14,557 nucleotides of DNA from Candidatus Neoanaerotignum tabaqchaliae (GCA_904420235.1 CAJFUS010000185.1:1-14557), one strand, 5' to 3'. Positions 1 through 7,959 are shown, counted from the stretch's first letter. Notes: a model not told the origin generated them from the letters alone. A program made the numbers and translations.

Positions 1-863
1 GCAAACTGCATAATACTTGACAGTATGGTCATGGCTCCTACTGCCGTGTCGCCTCCATAGGCCTGAAGGGATGAATTAAAGCATATGGTTGTAAGGCTTT
101 CGGTGGCTTGCATTATAAAGGGAGAAACTCCAAGAGATATTACAGCTATGGCTATGGTTTTGTCTGGCACTACATATTCCTTTTTTATTTTAAGGGTTGT
201 TTTTTTGCCAGTTAAAAATTTTATTACCCATATGCAAGATACGGCCTGTGATATTACGGTGGCTATGGCAGCCCCGCTTACGCCCATGTTAAAAAGATAT
301 ATAAAAACAGGGTCAAGAATTATATTAAGTATAGCGCCTATAAGCGTTGTGGCCATTCCTGTTTTGGCATATCCTTGGCTGGTGATGAACATGTTAAGTC
401 CAAGTACAAGCTGAACAAATATGGTTCCCATAGTGTATATTGTAAGATATTCTATGGCATATTCTATCGTTTGCTCGCTTGCGCCAAACATCATTAAAAG
501 GGGCCTTTGAAAAATAAGTATTGCCGCAGTAAGAACAACAGATATTATTATAAGAACGCCAAAGCTTGTACCCAGTATTTTTTCGGCTCTTTTATAGTTG
601 CCTTTTCCCATTTCAATGGCCGCTTGAGGAGCACCGCCCATTCCTATAAGATAACTGAAGGCAGATATAAGCATTATTATTGGAAATGTAACGCCGACTC
701 CTGTTAAGGCCGTTTTTCCTATTTCTGGTATGTGGCCTATATACATACGGTCTACTATGTTATACAAAACGTTTATTATTTGTGCGGCTATGGCTGGAAT
801 TGAAAGCCTTAATATAAGGCTGCCAACGCTGTCTTTTCCAAGGCTGTTTGTGTCAGATGCCAT
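1..863 (-). CDS. MATE family multidrug/toxin efflux transporter, N-terminal part (runs off the left edge)
   Basis: The minus strand reads open from an ATG at 863 to the window edge, about 287 codons of a family that is usually around 450 residues. The start is chosen because GGAGGT (complement of 871-876) sits 7 bases upstream. The protein opens with a short polar stretch, then the typical MATE first helix (LRLSIPAIAAQIINVLYNIVDR), followed by MYIGH and a Gly/Thr-rich second helix (TALTGVGVTFPIIML). At least seven hydrophobic segments can be read, including the duplicated-half hallmark VSPFIMQATESL at the start of the second half. MATE proteins export cationic drugs or metabolites across the cytoplasmic membrane using Na+ or H+. 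The substrate cannot be inferred. It is transcribed divergently from the nitroreductase gene at 1017. No frame breaks are visible in the part present. Confidence 0.93.
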   Translation of the reverse strand, partial: MASDTNSLGKDSVGSLILRLSIPAIAAQIINVLYNIVDRMYIGHIPEIGKTALTGVGVTFPIIMLISAFSYLIGMGGAPQAAIEMGKGNYKRAEKILGTSFGVLIIISVVLTAAILIFQRPLLMMFGASEQTIEYAIEYLTIYTMGTIFVQLVLGLNMFITSQGYAKTGMATTLIGAILNIILDPVFIYLFNMGVSGAAIATVISQAVSCIWVIKFLTGKKTTLKIKKEYVVPDKTIAIAVISLGVSPFIMQATESLTTICFNSSLQAYGGDTAVGAMTILSSIMQF

Positions 864-897
864 TTTTATTACCTCCAATTTTAATATATTTATAATA

Positions 898-926
898 ATT
901 ATAATGTCGATATTTGCGTAATTCAA
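898..926 (-). promoter_or_regulatory. Sigma-A promoter for the MATE gene
   Basis: On the minus strand TTGAAT (complement of 921-926) is followed after exactly 17 bases by a perfect TATAAT (complement of 898-903). This leaves a leader of about 28 bases before the ATG at 863. The spacing and boxes match the consensus housekeeping promoter. Confidence 0.75.
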
Positions 927-1016
927 TACACGTCCTTATTTTTAGTTAAAAATATGCTTATAATTGACAGTTTAATGGAATACTTAAGCTTATAAAAGCT
1001 AAAGGAGTGAGAATAT

Positions 1017-1877
1017 ATGGACATGGTTGATTTAGTTAATCTTAGAAAATCGGTAAGGAGTTTTTCGGATAAAACAATAGAGGCCGAAAAACTTAAATCT
1101 TTGAGAGAATTTTTTAAAAGCTGCCGCCATATAGATGACAGTATAAAAACAAAAACAGAGCTTGTAGAAAAAAACAGCCTTCCAAATGATATAAGCTCAA
1201 CTGCTGGATATAACGGAATTATGATAGAAGCGCCGTATTACGTTATAATTTTTTCTGAAAATAAACCGTATTTTGTTGAAAACGCTGGATACATGGGTGA
1301 GGATATAATTCTTAAATTAACCGAGATGGGAATAGACAGCTGCTGGATAACACTTGAGCAGGATTATGTGTTTAATAATACTAAAAACGATATGAACGTG
1401 TGTGGCCTTATAGCCGTTGGTTATGGAGATAACACAGGAAAAAAAGATGTGTTTAACAGAATTGTGTACGAAAACGGATATAAAAATTTAGAAAGCAAAA
1501 AACTGGAAACCGATAATAAAACCCGCATGGACCTAATTGATATTGTTTATTTTAACGATTATGGAAATAAATCAACAATGGACAGGATACTTGAAACTGG
1601 TATACAAGATGGACTTTTTGCCGCAAGGGAGGCCCCATCAGCACTTAACAGACAGCCATGGAGGTTTATTATAGACGGCGAACATTTGGTGCTTGTTATA
1701 AAAAAGGACGAGTATACAAGTATATACGACGCCAAAATAGACGCCGGAGCGGTTATGTTTAATTTTGCATCGGTAATAAGTGAAAGACTTTTTAATGTTA
1801 AATGGACTATGGGAAGCCCGAATAAAAAATATAACATACCAGAGGATTGTGTTATAGTTGGCTATTGTGGAATATGA
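1017..1877 (+). CDS. Nitroreductase family protein, TM1586-like two-lobe type
   Basis: The protein has 286 residues. The ATG at 1017 follows AAAGGAG with 9 bases of spacing. Residues 5-20 (DLVNLRKSVRSFSDK) are the usual nitroreductase start with the Arg-x-Ser-x-Arg pattern that contacts the FMN phosphate. The central part APYYVIIFSENKPYFVENAGYMGE followed by a helix ending DSCWIT, and a second lobe containing APSALNRQPWRF and DAGAVMFNFA, resemble the TM1586-type putative nitroreductases, in which two tandem half-domains form one FMN site. Such enzymes use NAD(P)H to reduce nitro, quinone or related compounds, but the physiological substrate is unknown. A TTGACA at 964-969 lies upstream without a convincing -10 at 17 bases. 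It is divergent from the MATE gene and followed by 395 bases without a gene. Confidence 0.85.
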   Translation: MDMVDLVNLRKSVRSFSDKTIEAEKLKSLREFFKSCRHIDDSIKTKTELVEKNSLPNDISSTAGYNGIMIEAPYYVIIFSENKPYFVENAGYMGEDIILKLTEMGIDSCWITLEQDYVFNNTKNDMNVCGLIAVGYGDNTGKKDVFNRIVYENGYKNLESKKLETDNKTRMDLIDIVYFNDYGNKSTMDRILETGIQDGLFAAREAPSALNRQPWRFIIDGEHLVLVIKKDEYTSIYDAKIDAGAVMFNFASVISERLFNVKWTMGSPNKKYNIPEDCVIVGYCGI

Positions 1878-1946
1878 GGTTTTAATAAATCTGCGGAATT
1901 CTTCCGTTGGTTAAGCTGAACAAAATACTTTTTAAAAATTAATAAA

Positions 1947-2002
1947 GCAAGGCTCTGTTTATGCAAACAACTTAAAGTCATGCTCGCAAAACAGAGCTTT
2001 GC
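1947..2002 (+). other. 14-bp hairpin with 28-base loop after the first nitroreductase gene
   Basis: The arm at 1947-1960 (GCAAGGCTCTGTTT) pairs with 1989-2002, with 13 Watson-Crick pairs and one G-U pair in RNA. The loop holds a competing small hairpin, TGTTT/AAACA around ATGC (1956-1969). There is no proper T-run after the right arm, so it is at best a poor intrinsic terminator. The remainder of 1878-2206 shows no ORF longer than a few codons. Confidence 0.45.
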
Positions 2003-2206
2003 CTATATTTAATGTTTTCATTATAATATATATGTTTATACCTTACTTTTAATTTATTTGAGTGATATGTTTTGGCGGTTTTATTAAACGCGTACTTAAA
2101 AAACAGGTTTATGTAATTGTTTAGTATAGTCCAATTAAAAAATACAGCCCTTAAAATTTTAAAAGAGGCATCTGTTATATTTTGTTTGTAGCAAAAATAG
2201 CGGTTA

Positions 2207-2235
2207 TTGATAAATTTTTGTTCCGGTGATATATT
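2207..2235 (+). promoter_or_regulatory. Sigma-A promoter for the second nitroreductase gene
   Basis: TTGATA at 2207-2212 and TATATT at 2230-2235 are separated by 17 bases, 38 bases before the ATG at 2273. This close fit to consensus means the gene can be transcribed on its own. Confidence 0.65.
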
Positions 2236-2272
2236 GTTAGATATTATGATGTAATTGATTGGAGGTTTTTAT

Positions 2273-2800
2273 ATGGAATTTGACAAAGTTTTGAAATTGC
2301 GTCGTTCTGTGCGCAAATATACAGATATTCCTGTTTCAGGTGAAGAGCTTAAAGAGGTACTTGATGCCGCTCAAACGTCGCCTCTGGCTATGGGCGATGA
2401 TAAAACAACTCACATAACTGTTGTTAAAAGTCCGGAGGTTATGGAAAAAGTTAGAAACGCATGCTTAACAAAATCAATTAAAACCGGAAATATTATTGAC
2501 GCTTTATACGGCGCTAAGCTTATGATAATCTTATCGGCAACTGACCTTTCGGAGGACTGTATTGAATACAGCAACGTTGCCTGTGTTATTGAGAACATAA
2601 TGCTTAAGGCGACGGACCTTGGCCTTGGAAGCACTTACATATGGGGCTGTCTTAGAAAGCTTAGGGAAAATAAAGAGGTTGTTTCGTGTCTTAAAATACC
2701 AGAGGGCTACAAAATTTTATCGGCCGTTGTTATAGGCCATCCTGAAAAACCTCTTGAGGAAAGGGAAAAGAAGGATAAAATTTCTGTTAACTTTGTTTAA
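2273..2800 (+). CDS. Nitroreductase family protein (single-domain FMN enzyme)
   Basis: The protein has 175 residues, the usual length of a compact single-domain nitroreductase. The ATG at 2273 is preferred over an in-frame TTG at 2255 because GGAGG (2261-2265) lies 7 bases upstream of the ATG and would fall inside the longer version. It begins MEFDKVLKLRRSVRKYTD, the Arg-rich FMN-phosphate motif, followed by the helix ELKEVLDAAQTSPLAMG. Later blocks are ACVIENIMLKATDLGLGSTYIWG, the helix and glycine-rich turn near the flavin, and YKILSAVVIGHPEKP, the C-terminal strand and GxP loop. The protein presumably works as a homodimer reducing nitro or quinone compounds with NAD(P)H. It shares the family start with its neighbour at 1017 but has no second lobe, so it does not look like a recent duplicate. 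Confidence 0.9.
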   Translation: MEFDKVLKLRRSVRKYTDIPVSGEELKEVLDAAQTSPLAMGDDKTTHITVVKSPEVMEKVRNACLTKSIKTGNIIDALYGAKLMIILSATDLSEDCIEYSNVACVIENIMLKATDLGLGSTYIWGCLRKLRENKEVVSCLKIPEGYKILSAVVIGHPEKPLEEREKKDKISVNFV

Positions 2801-2880
2801 TGTTAAATATTGCCGTTTTGGCTGAAAAAATATATGTTATGTGTGGCCTGTGGACATTAATATATGTATTCTTTTAAGCA

Positions 2881-2948
2881 TTAATACAGCAAGAGTTTAG
2901 CAAAGTGTTAGATATTTGCTTAAGTTAGCTTTTGCTGTGTTAATTTTT
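2881..2948 (+). terminator. Two-tier hairpin with T-run, probable terminator of the nitroreductase gene
   Basis: The outer arms 2881-2895 and 2929-2943 can pair over 15 positions in RNA (13 Watson-Crick, two G-U), followed directly by five T (2944-2948). Inside lies a second stem, AGCAAA (2899-2904) with TTTGCT (2915-2920). The stem, the T-run and the place between two co-oriented genes fit an intrinsic terminator, though its 33-base interior is unusually long. Confidence 0.55.
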
Positions 2949-2991
2949 AAGTAAAATGTTACATTATGTTGTTTTGAGGCGATGGATTTTT

Positions 2992-3723
2992 ATGAAAGAG
3001 AATAAATATGACGATGATGTATTTTTTAAAAAATACAGCGAAATGAGCCGTTCTAAAGATGGACTTAAAGGAGCTGGAGAATGGCGAGAGTTTGAGAAAT
3101 TGATGCCCAACTTTAAGTTTAAAAATGTTCTTGACCTTGGCTGCGGTTATGGCTGGCACTGTAAATATGCTGCGGAAAGGGACGCCAGTTATGTTTTGGG
3201 TGTTGATATTTCTAAAAAAATGCTTGAAAGGGCTAAAGAAATAAACTCGGCTAAAAACATAGAATATAGGCTTTCGGCAATGGAAGATTTAAACTTTCCT
3301 GAAAACACATTTGACGTTGTAATAAGCTCTTTGGCATTTCATTATATAAATAATATTGAGAGCCTTATTAAAAAAATAAGCTCTTGGATAAAAAGCGGTG
3401 GAGACTTTGTGTTTTCTGTTGAGCACCCGATTTTTACATCTTATGGCTCTCAAGATTGGTATTATGATGAAAAAGGAGATATTCTGCATTTTCCAGTTGA
3501 CAATTATTATTATGAAGGCAAAAGAGAGGCGATATTTTTGGGCGAAAGAGTAACAAAATATCACCGTACCCTAACGACATATGTGAATAGTCTTTTTAAC
3601 AACGGCTTTCAGCTTACTGGCTTTGTTGAACCAAAACCGCCAGAGGATATGCTTAATATTCCGAGAATGTCTGATGAAATGAGAAGGCCTATGATGCTGC
3701 TTATAAAAGCTGTGAAAAAATAA
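2992..3723 (+). CDS. Class I SAM-dependent methyltransferase
   Basis: The protein has 243 residues from the ATG at 2992, which has GAGG at 2976-2979. An upstream in-frame start at 2956 is less likely because no good ribosome site precedes it and MKENKYDDD is the natural start of this family. Residues 46-54 (VLDLGCGYG) are the SAM-binding motif I, D72 in GVDIS is the acidic residue that binds the ribose hydroxyls, and FDVVISSLAFHYI matches motif IV with the UbiE-like pattern. The C-terminal part, VEHPIFTSYGSQDWYYDE and TTYVNSLFNNGF, is typical of a group of clostridial and bacillar methyltransferases whose substrate is not established. It is a soluble cytoplasmic protein. Nothing in the neighbours (nitroreductase upstream, hydrogenase downstream) identifies a substrate. 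Confidence 0.88.
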   Translation: MKENKYDDDVFFKKYSEMSRSKDGLKGAGEWREFEKLMPNFKFKNVLDLGCGYGWHCKYAAERDASYVLGVDISKKMLERAKEINSAKNIEYRLSAMEDLNFPENTFDVVISSLAFHYINNIESLIKKISSWIKSGGDFVFSVEHPIFTSYGSQDWYYDEKGDILHFPVDNYYYEGKREAIFLGERVTKYHRTLTTYVNSLFNNGFQLTGFVEPKPPEDMLNIPRMSDEMRRPMMLLIKAVKK

Positions 3724-3880
3724 AAATGGTTTTAAATATGCTTTAGCAGAGTTTAAAGCCAAATTTTTGTAATATAAAGAAAATGGCATTTTAAGCATTT
3801 AATTATATTTTGGTGAAAATCAAAGTCTGCGTTTTTAGTTTTCAAACTATATATGTTTTAGGGCATTCCTGTGGAGATAT

Positions 3881-3943
3881 ATGTGTTTTAGTCGTAACCA
3901 TTTTGTTATAAAACAGCCGTACGGAATGGTTTTTATTGTATAA
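3881..3943 (+). CDS. Possible 20-codon small ORF
   Basis: ATG at 3881 is preceded by GGAG (3873-3876) at a short but usable spacing and reads 20 codons (MCFSRNHFVIKQPYGMVFIV) to TAA at 3941-3943. It overlaps an inverted repeat, AACCATT (3896-3902) with AATGGTT (3925-3931). I recognise no family. In AT-rich spacer DNA an ORF of this size can easily arise by chance. Confidence 0.15.
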   Translation: MCFSRNHFVIKQPYGMVFIV

Positions 3944-3994
3944 AGTGACGAATAATATTTAAGTGCATGAAAATATATTTTTTTAACAGTTTTT

Positions 3995-4017
3995 AATGGC
4001 CTTGGGGCCATTTTTTT
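3995..4017 (+). terminator. Intrinsic terminator upstream of the hydrogenase operon
   Basis: A 7-bp stem, AATGGCC (3995-4001) and GGCCATT (4006-4012), with loop TTGG is followed by a T-run to 4017. It lies about 270 bases after the methyltransferase and about 150 before the hydrogenase operon. It could end read-through from upstream or act as an attenuator. The rest of 3724-4163 is AT-rich without a convincing gene. Confidence 0.7.
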
Positions 4018-4029
4018 AATTTTATACTG

Positions 4030-4045
4030 TTATAACGTGTTATAA
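4030..4045. promoter_or_regulatory. Operator-like dyad TTATAA-N4-TTATAA before the hydrogenase operon
   Basis: The sequence TGTTATAACGTGTTATAA contains the palindrome TTATAA-CGTG-TTATAA, which is also a direct repeat of TGTTATAA. It lies just downstream of the terminator and about 55 bases upstream of the likely -10. Its size and N4 spacing recall redox-regulator sites such as Rex (TTGTTAA-N4-TTAACAA), but the half-sites differ, so the regulator is unassigned. Confidence 0.35.
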
Positions 4046-4097
4046 TATAAAATTTTATGTATACAATGAATAAAAGTCTACTATTTTTTTATATTTA

Positions 4098-4106
4098 TGC
4101 TATTAT
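4098..4106 (+). promoter_or_regulatory. Extended -10 promoter for the hydrogenase operon
   Basis: TGC directly followed by TATTAT (4101-4106) forms an extended -10 element. No good -35 box is found 17 bases upstream, which is acceptable for extended -10 promoters. Transcription would begin near 4113, giving a leader of about 50 bases. Confidence 0.45.
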
Positions 4107-4163
4107 TAATACATAAGTTATTTTTTTATCAAAATTAGTTTTTTAAGGAGGGGACAGGGAATA

Positions 4164-5999
4164 ATGAGCAGGCTAAGGACTATTACCCCAAACCGCGCCC
4201 AAAGCGTTGTGGAAGGGCTCTATAAAGATATGGAAAGACGTATTGTGGCCAGCCCGCCGGGACTATGTCCTGTGGATATGTCACTTTCATTTTTAAGGCT
4301 TTGTCACGCCCAAACCTGCGGAAAGTGTGTGCCATGCCGCATTGGTCTTGGACAGCTTGCCAATATGCTTACGGACGTGCTTGACGGCAGGGCTGATGTT
4401 GACGTGATAGACCTTATTGAGAAAACGGCAAGAGTTATAAAAAACTCCGCTGACTGCGCCATAGGCTATGAGGCAGCCGACATGGTTTTAAAAGGCGTTA
4501 TAGGTTTTAGGGACGACTATATTGAGCACATTAAAAATAACAGGTGTACATTAAGCCTTAATAACCCTGTGCCCTGTGTTGCTCTTTGTCCGGCCGGAGT
4601 TGATATACCGGGATATATAGCTCTTGTGTCAGAGGGACGTTATGAAGACGCTGTGCGCCTTATAAGAAAAGACAATCCGTTTCCAGCAGCCTGCGGGCTT
4701 ATTTGCGAGCACCCATGTGAGGCCAGGTGCCGTCGCAATATGATTGATGATTCGGTTAACATAAGAGGACTTAAAAGATTTGCCGTTGACCATGCCGGAT
4801 ATGTGCCGGCGCCGCCCCTGATGGAGTGCACTGGCAAAAAAATAGCCATTATAGGCGGAGGACCAAGCGGTCTTTCGGCGGCCTATTATTTGTCGCTTAT
4901 GGGGCATAAGGCCGTTGTTTTTGAAAAACAAAAGAATCTTGGAGGAATGCTTAGATATGGCATACCAAGTTACAGACTCCCGCGAGAGGTTCTTGACAGC
5001 GATATTAATGTTATACTTTCCTGCGGAGTTGACGTAGAGTGCGGCGTTAAGGTTGGAGAGGACATAAGCCTTGGAGAGATAAGACGCAATTTTGACAGTG
5101 TTTACATATCAATAGGCGCCCACACAGACAAAAAACTTGGTATAGAAGGCGAGGACAAACGAGGAGTTATATCAGCAGTTGAAATGCTTAGAAATATAGG
5201 AGACGACAATATGCCTGATTTTAAGGGCAAAAGGATAGTTGTTGTTGGCGGAGGAAACGTGGCAATGGACGTTTGCCGTTCGGCCGTACGCCTTGGAGCA
5301 AGCGACGTTACTGTTGTATACAGAAGGCGAAAAGAGGACATGACGGCCCTTAGGGAAGAAGTTGAAGGAGCTGTTGCGGAGGGCTGTGAGATAGCTGATT
5401 TGCAGGCCCCGTCAAGGATAGAAACAGACGACGATGAAAACGCCGTTGCTTTGTGGACAAAACCGCAGATAATAGGGCCAATAGATTCTTCTGGAAGGCC
5501 AAAGCCACTCAATGCCGATTCTCCCGAGAAAAGATTTGAGTGCGACTTAATTATTGTTGCCGTAGGTCAAGGAATTGAGTCGGAATATTTCGAGGGACAA
5601 GGCGTGCCGGTTAAAAAAGGCGTTATATCGGCCCTTGATTCCAGCGATGTTGAGAATGTATCGGGAGTATTCGCCGGAGGCGACTGTGTTACAGGTCCAG
5701 CTACCGTAATTAAAGCCATAGCCGCCGGGAAAGTGGCTGCCGCCAACATAGACGAGTATCTTGGATATAATCACATTATAGGGTGCGACGTTGATATTCC
5801 TTCGCCAAGACTTGATGACAGACCTGCAAGAGGCAGGGTTAATCTTAAAGAACTTAAGGCCGGTGACAGAAAGAACTGCTTTGAGCTTTTTGAGGAAGGC
5901 ATGACTTATGAGGAAGCCTGCGAGGAGTCTAAAAGGTGCTTAAGGTGCGACCACTTTGGATATGGCGTGTTTAAAGGAGGCAGGGTGAGAACATGGTGA
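4164..5999 (+). CDS. NuoF-type 4Fe-4S domain fused to GltD/NfnB-like FAD-NAD(P)H oxidoreductase, hydrogenase partner subunit
   Basis: The protein has 611 residues, with AAGGAGG at 4145-4151 upstream. Residues 52-58 (CGKCVPC) plus C98 form the NuoF C-terminal 4Fe-4S motif, but the FMN/NADH-binding part of NuoF is absent. Residues 138-190 carry the GltD-type Fe-S domain (C138, C142, C177, C181, C185, C189). Residues 227-236 (IAIIGGGPSG) are the FAD dinucleotide fold. Residues 361-369 (VGGGNVAMD) with YRRRK at 386-390 form the second nucleotide site. The arginines there usually indicate NADPH. A last Cys pair sits near the C-terminus (RCLRCD). The gene overlaps the hydrogenase gene, so the two proteins should form one complex that passes electrons between NAD(P)H and the H-cluster. 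Similar GltD-like/[FeFe]-hydrogenase pairs occur in clostridia such as C. thermocellum. NADP specificity is inferred. Confidence 0.9.
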   Translation: MSRLRTITPNRAQSVVEGLYKDMERRIVASPPGLCPVDMSLSFLRLCHAQTCGKCVPCRIGLGQLANMLTDVLDGRADVDVIDLIEKTARVIKNSADCAIGYEAADMVLKGVIGFRDDYIEHIKNNRCTLSLNNPVPCVALCPAGVDIPGYIALVSEGRYEDAVRLIRKDNPFPAACGLICEHPCEARCRRNMIDDSVNIRGLKRFAVDHAGYVPAPPLMECTGKKIAIIGGGPSGLSAAYYLSLMGHKAVVFEKQKNLGGMLRYGIPSYRLPREVLDSDINVILSCGVDVECGVKVGEDISLGEIRRNFDSVYISIGAHTDKKLGIEGEDKRGVISAVEMLRNIGDDNMPDFKGKRIVVVGGGNVAMDVCRSAVRLGASDVTVVYRRRKEDMTALREEVEGAVAEGCEIADLQAPSRIETDDDENAVALWTKPQIIGPIDSSGRPKPLNADSPEKRFECDLIIVAVGQGIESEYFEGQGVPVKKGVISALDSSDVENVSGVFAGGDCVTGPATVIKAIAAGKVAAANIDEYLGYNHIIGCDVDIPSPRLDDRPARGRVNLKELKAGDRKNCFELFEEGMTYEEACEESKRCLRCDHFGYGVFKGGRVRTW

Positions 6000-7765
6000 A
6001 TTTGGTTATAGACAACGTAAACATAAGCGTTCCAGAGGGGACCACTATTTTAGACGCCGCAAGAAGCGTGAATATACCTGTACCAAGCCTTTGCTATTTA
6101 AAAGAGCTTAATGAGATAGGCGCCTGCCGAGTGTGCTGTGTTGAGATAAAAGGTATAGAAAGGCTTGTTACAAGCTGCAATAATGTTGTTGAGGAAGGTA
6201 TGGAGATATACACAAACTCACCGAAGGTTAGGGAGGCCAGAAGAACAAATGTTGAGCTTATATTGTCTCAGCACGACTGCTTTTGTGCTACATGCTCAAG
6301 GAGCGGGAACTGTTCCCTTCAAAAAACAGCCAACGACCTTGGAATACTTGACATACCTTATAAAAGAGAAGTGCCGTCAAATTTATGGACTAAAAAATTC
6401 CCTCTTATAAAAGACGGAGGAAAGTGCATAAAGTGTATGAGGTGCATACAGGTTTGCGACAAAGTGCAGGGCATAAATATTTGGGACGTTGCCGGAACAG
6501 GCTCCAGAACAACGGTAGACGTTACTTTCAATAGAAAAATAGCCCACTCGGACTGCGTTTTGTGCGGTCAGTGCATAACTCACTGTCCCGTTGGTGCTCT
6601 AAGAGAAAGGGACGATACTCAAAGGGCCTTTAGCGCCTTGGCCGACAGAGATAAAATAACTGTTGTTCAAATAGCTCCAGCCGTAAGAGCCGCATGGGGT
6701 GAAAGTATTGGTCTAAGCAGGGAAAAGGCCACTGTAAAAAGGCTTGTTGCTGCCCTTAGAAAAATGGGATTTAATTATATATTCGATACTAATTTTTCAG
6801 CAGACTTAACAATTATGGAGGAAGGCAGCGAGTTTATTGAGCGTATTAAAAACAGATGGAAAAACAGATTTCCTATGTTCACATCATGCTGTCCCGGATG
6901 GGTAAGGTTTATAAAATCTCAGTATCCCGACATGGTTGATATGCTTTCAACCGCTAAAAGTCCGCAGCAGATGTTTGGAGCTGTGGCTAAAAGCTATTAC
7001 GCCCAGCTTTTGGGTGTCAATCCGGATAAAATATTTAGTGTTTCAATTATGCCATGTTTGGCCAAAAAACAGGAAGCGGCTATTCCAGTTATGAATGATG
7101 CCGGAAGCGGCCAAGATGTAGATTTGGTTTTAACCACAAGAGAAATTGACAGAATGTTGAGGGCGGAGCATATCTGTGCTGAGGAACTTGAGGAAGAAGA
7201 ATTTGACACGCCTCTTGGAATCGGCAGCGGCGCGGGAGTTATATTCGGCGCTACCGGCGGTGTTATGGAGGCGGCATTGAGAACAGCTTATTATATTGTG
7301 TGCGGAAAAAATCCGGACCCAGACGCTTTTAAAGAGGTTCGAGGAATCTCCGGCTGGAAAGAGGCTAAATTTAACTTAGGCGGCACTGAGCTTAACGTAG
7401 CCGTTGTAAGCGGACTTGGAAACACCAGAAAGCTTATTGAGGAAATAAGAAAGGGAAATAAAAAGTACGATTTTGTTGAGGTTATGGCGTGTCCCGGAGG
7501 TTGTTCCGGCGGCGGAGGCCAGCCTATACACGACGGCATAGAATTGGGAGAGACAAGAGGCAATGTGCTGTATGGCCTTGACAAAAAATCCAATATACGT
7601 TTTTCTCACGAAAATCCGTCGGTTATAGCCCTGTATAAGGACTATATGGAAAAGCCGCTTTCTGAAAAGGCACATCGTCTGCTTCATACTAATCATAACG
7701 CTTGGGAAATGCCTCTCTCGCCAAAAACTGAAAAATTTGAAGACGACAATATGATTATTTTTTAA
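5993..7765 (+). CDS. hydA: [FeFe]-hydrogenase catalytic subunit with five accessory/active-site cluster regions (CpI-like)
   Basis: The protein has 590 residues. It catalyses reversible H2 formation in the cytoplasm. From the N-terminus it has a plant-type 2Fe-2S domain (C34, C45, C48, C62) and a His/Cys-ligated 4Fe-4S cluster (H94, C98, C101, C107). Two ferredoxin-like clusters follow (C145/C148/C151/C155 and C188/C191/C194/C198). The H-cluster domain has motif L1 TSCCPGW (C300, preceded by proton-relay C299), L2 MPCLAKK (C355) and L3 MACPGGCSGGGGQP (C500, C504). E280, E283 and S319 fit the proposed proton relay, and the order and numbering closely follow Clostridium pasteurianum CpI. The ATG at 5993 overlaps the preceding stop by seven bases, with GGAGG at 5976-5980. 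This points to translational coupling. No maturation genes (hydE, hydF, hydG) are in the window. All catalytic residues are intact. Confidence 0.97.
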   Translation: MVNLVIDNVNISVPEGTTILDAARSVNIPVPSLCYLKELNEIGACRVCCVEIKGIERLVTSCNNVVEEGMEIYTNSPKVREARRTNVELILSQHDCFCATCSRSGNCSLQKTANDLGILDIPYKREVPSNLWTKKFPLIKDGGKCIKCMRCIQVCDKVQGINIWDVAGTGSRTTVDVTFNRKIAHSDCVLCGQCITHCPVGALRERDDTQRAFSALADRDKITVVQIAPAVRAAWGESIGLSREKATVKRLVAALRKMGFNYIFDTNFSADLTIMEEGSEFIERIKNRWKNRFPMFTSCCPGWVRFIKSQYPDMVDMLSTAKSPQQMFGAVAKSYYAQLLGVNPDKIFSVSIMPCLAKKQEAAIPVMNDAGSGQDVDLVLTTREIDRMLRAEHICAEELEEEEFDTPLGIGSGAGVIFGATGGVMEAALRTAYYIVCGKNPDPDAFKEVRGISGWKEAKFNLGGTELNVAVVSGLGNTRKLIEEIRKGNKKYDFVEVMACPGGCSGGGGQPIHDGIELGETRGNVLYGLDKKSNIRFSHENPSVIALYKDYMEKPLSEKAHRLLHTNHNAWEMPLSPKTEKFEDDNMIIF

Positions 7766-7959
7766 AAACTTATCTGAGGGAATGCCAGTTAGTGAAAATG
7801 TTAATTTGTTTGGCTCAAGAACATAATACAGAACAATGTTTACAAATTTCTATTATAATTCATATCATTCATGTTTTTAAATAGACATTGTATTTGTTAT
7901 TATGCAAGAATGATTTGTAACTGCGGGAAATAGTACAGGTTGAAAAATTTAATTGTATA

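Noticed and set aside
85..921. Plus-strand ORFs of 63-109 codons at 85-414, 507-707 and 730-921
   Set aside because: They are antisense to the MATE coding frame, which explains the region completely. They lack ribosome sites and recognisable domains.
2255..2272. Upstream TTG start for the second nitroreductase
   Set aside because: It would place the GGAGG ribosome site inside the coding sequence and adds six residues not typical of the family.
3848..3891. Repeated ATATATGTTTTAG / ATATATGTGTTTTAG pair
   Set aside because: Only two imperfect AT-rich copies with no regular spacing or further units. Too little for a repeat array or CRISPR.
7833..7891. ACAATGT (7833-7839) and ACATTGT (7885-7891) inverted repeat after the hydrogenase operon
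   Set aside because: Seven-base arms 45 bases apart in AT-rich DNA are expected by chance. A similar pair at 10506-10555 shares only the same short words.
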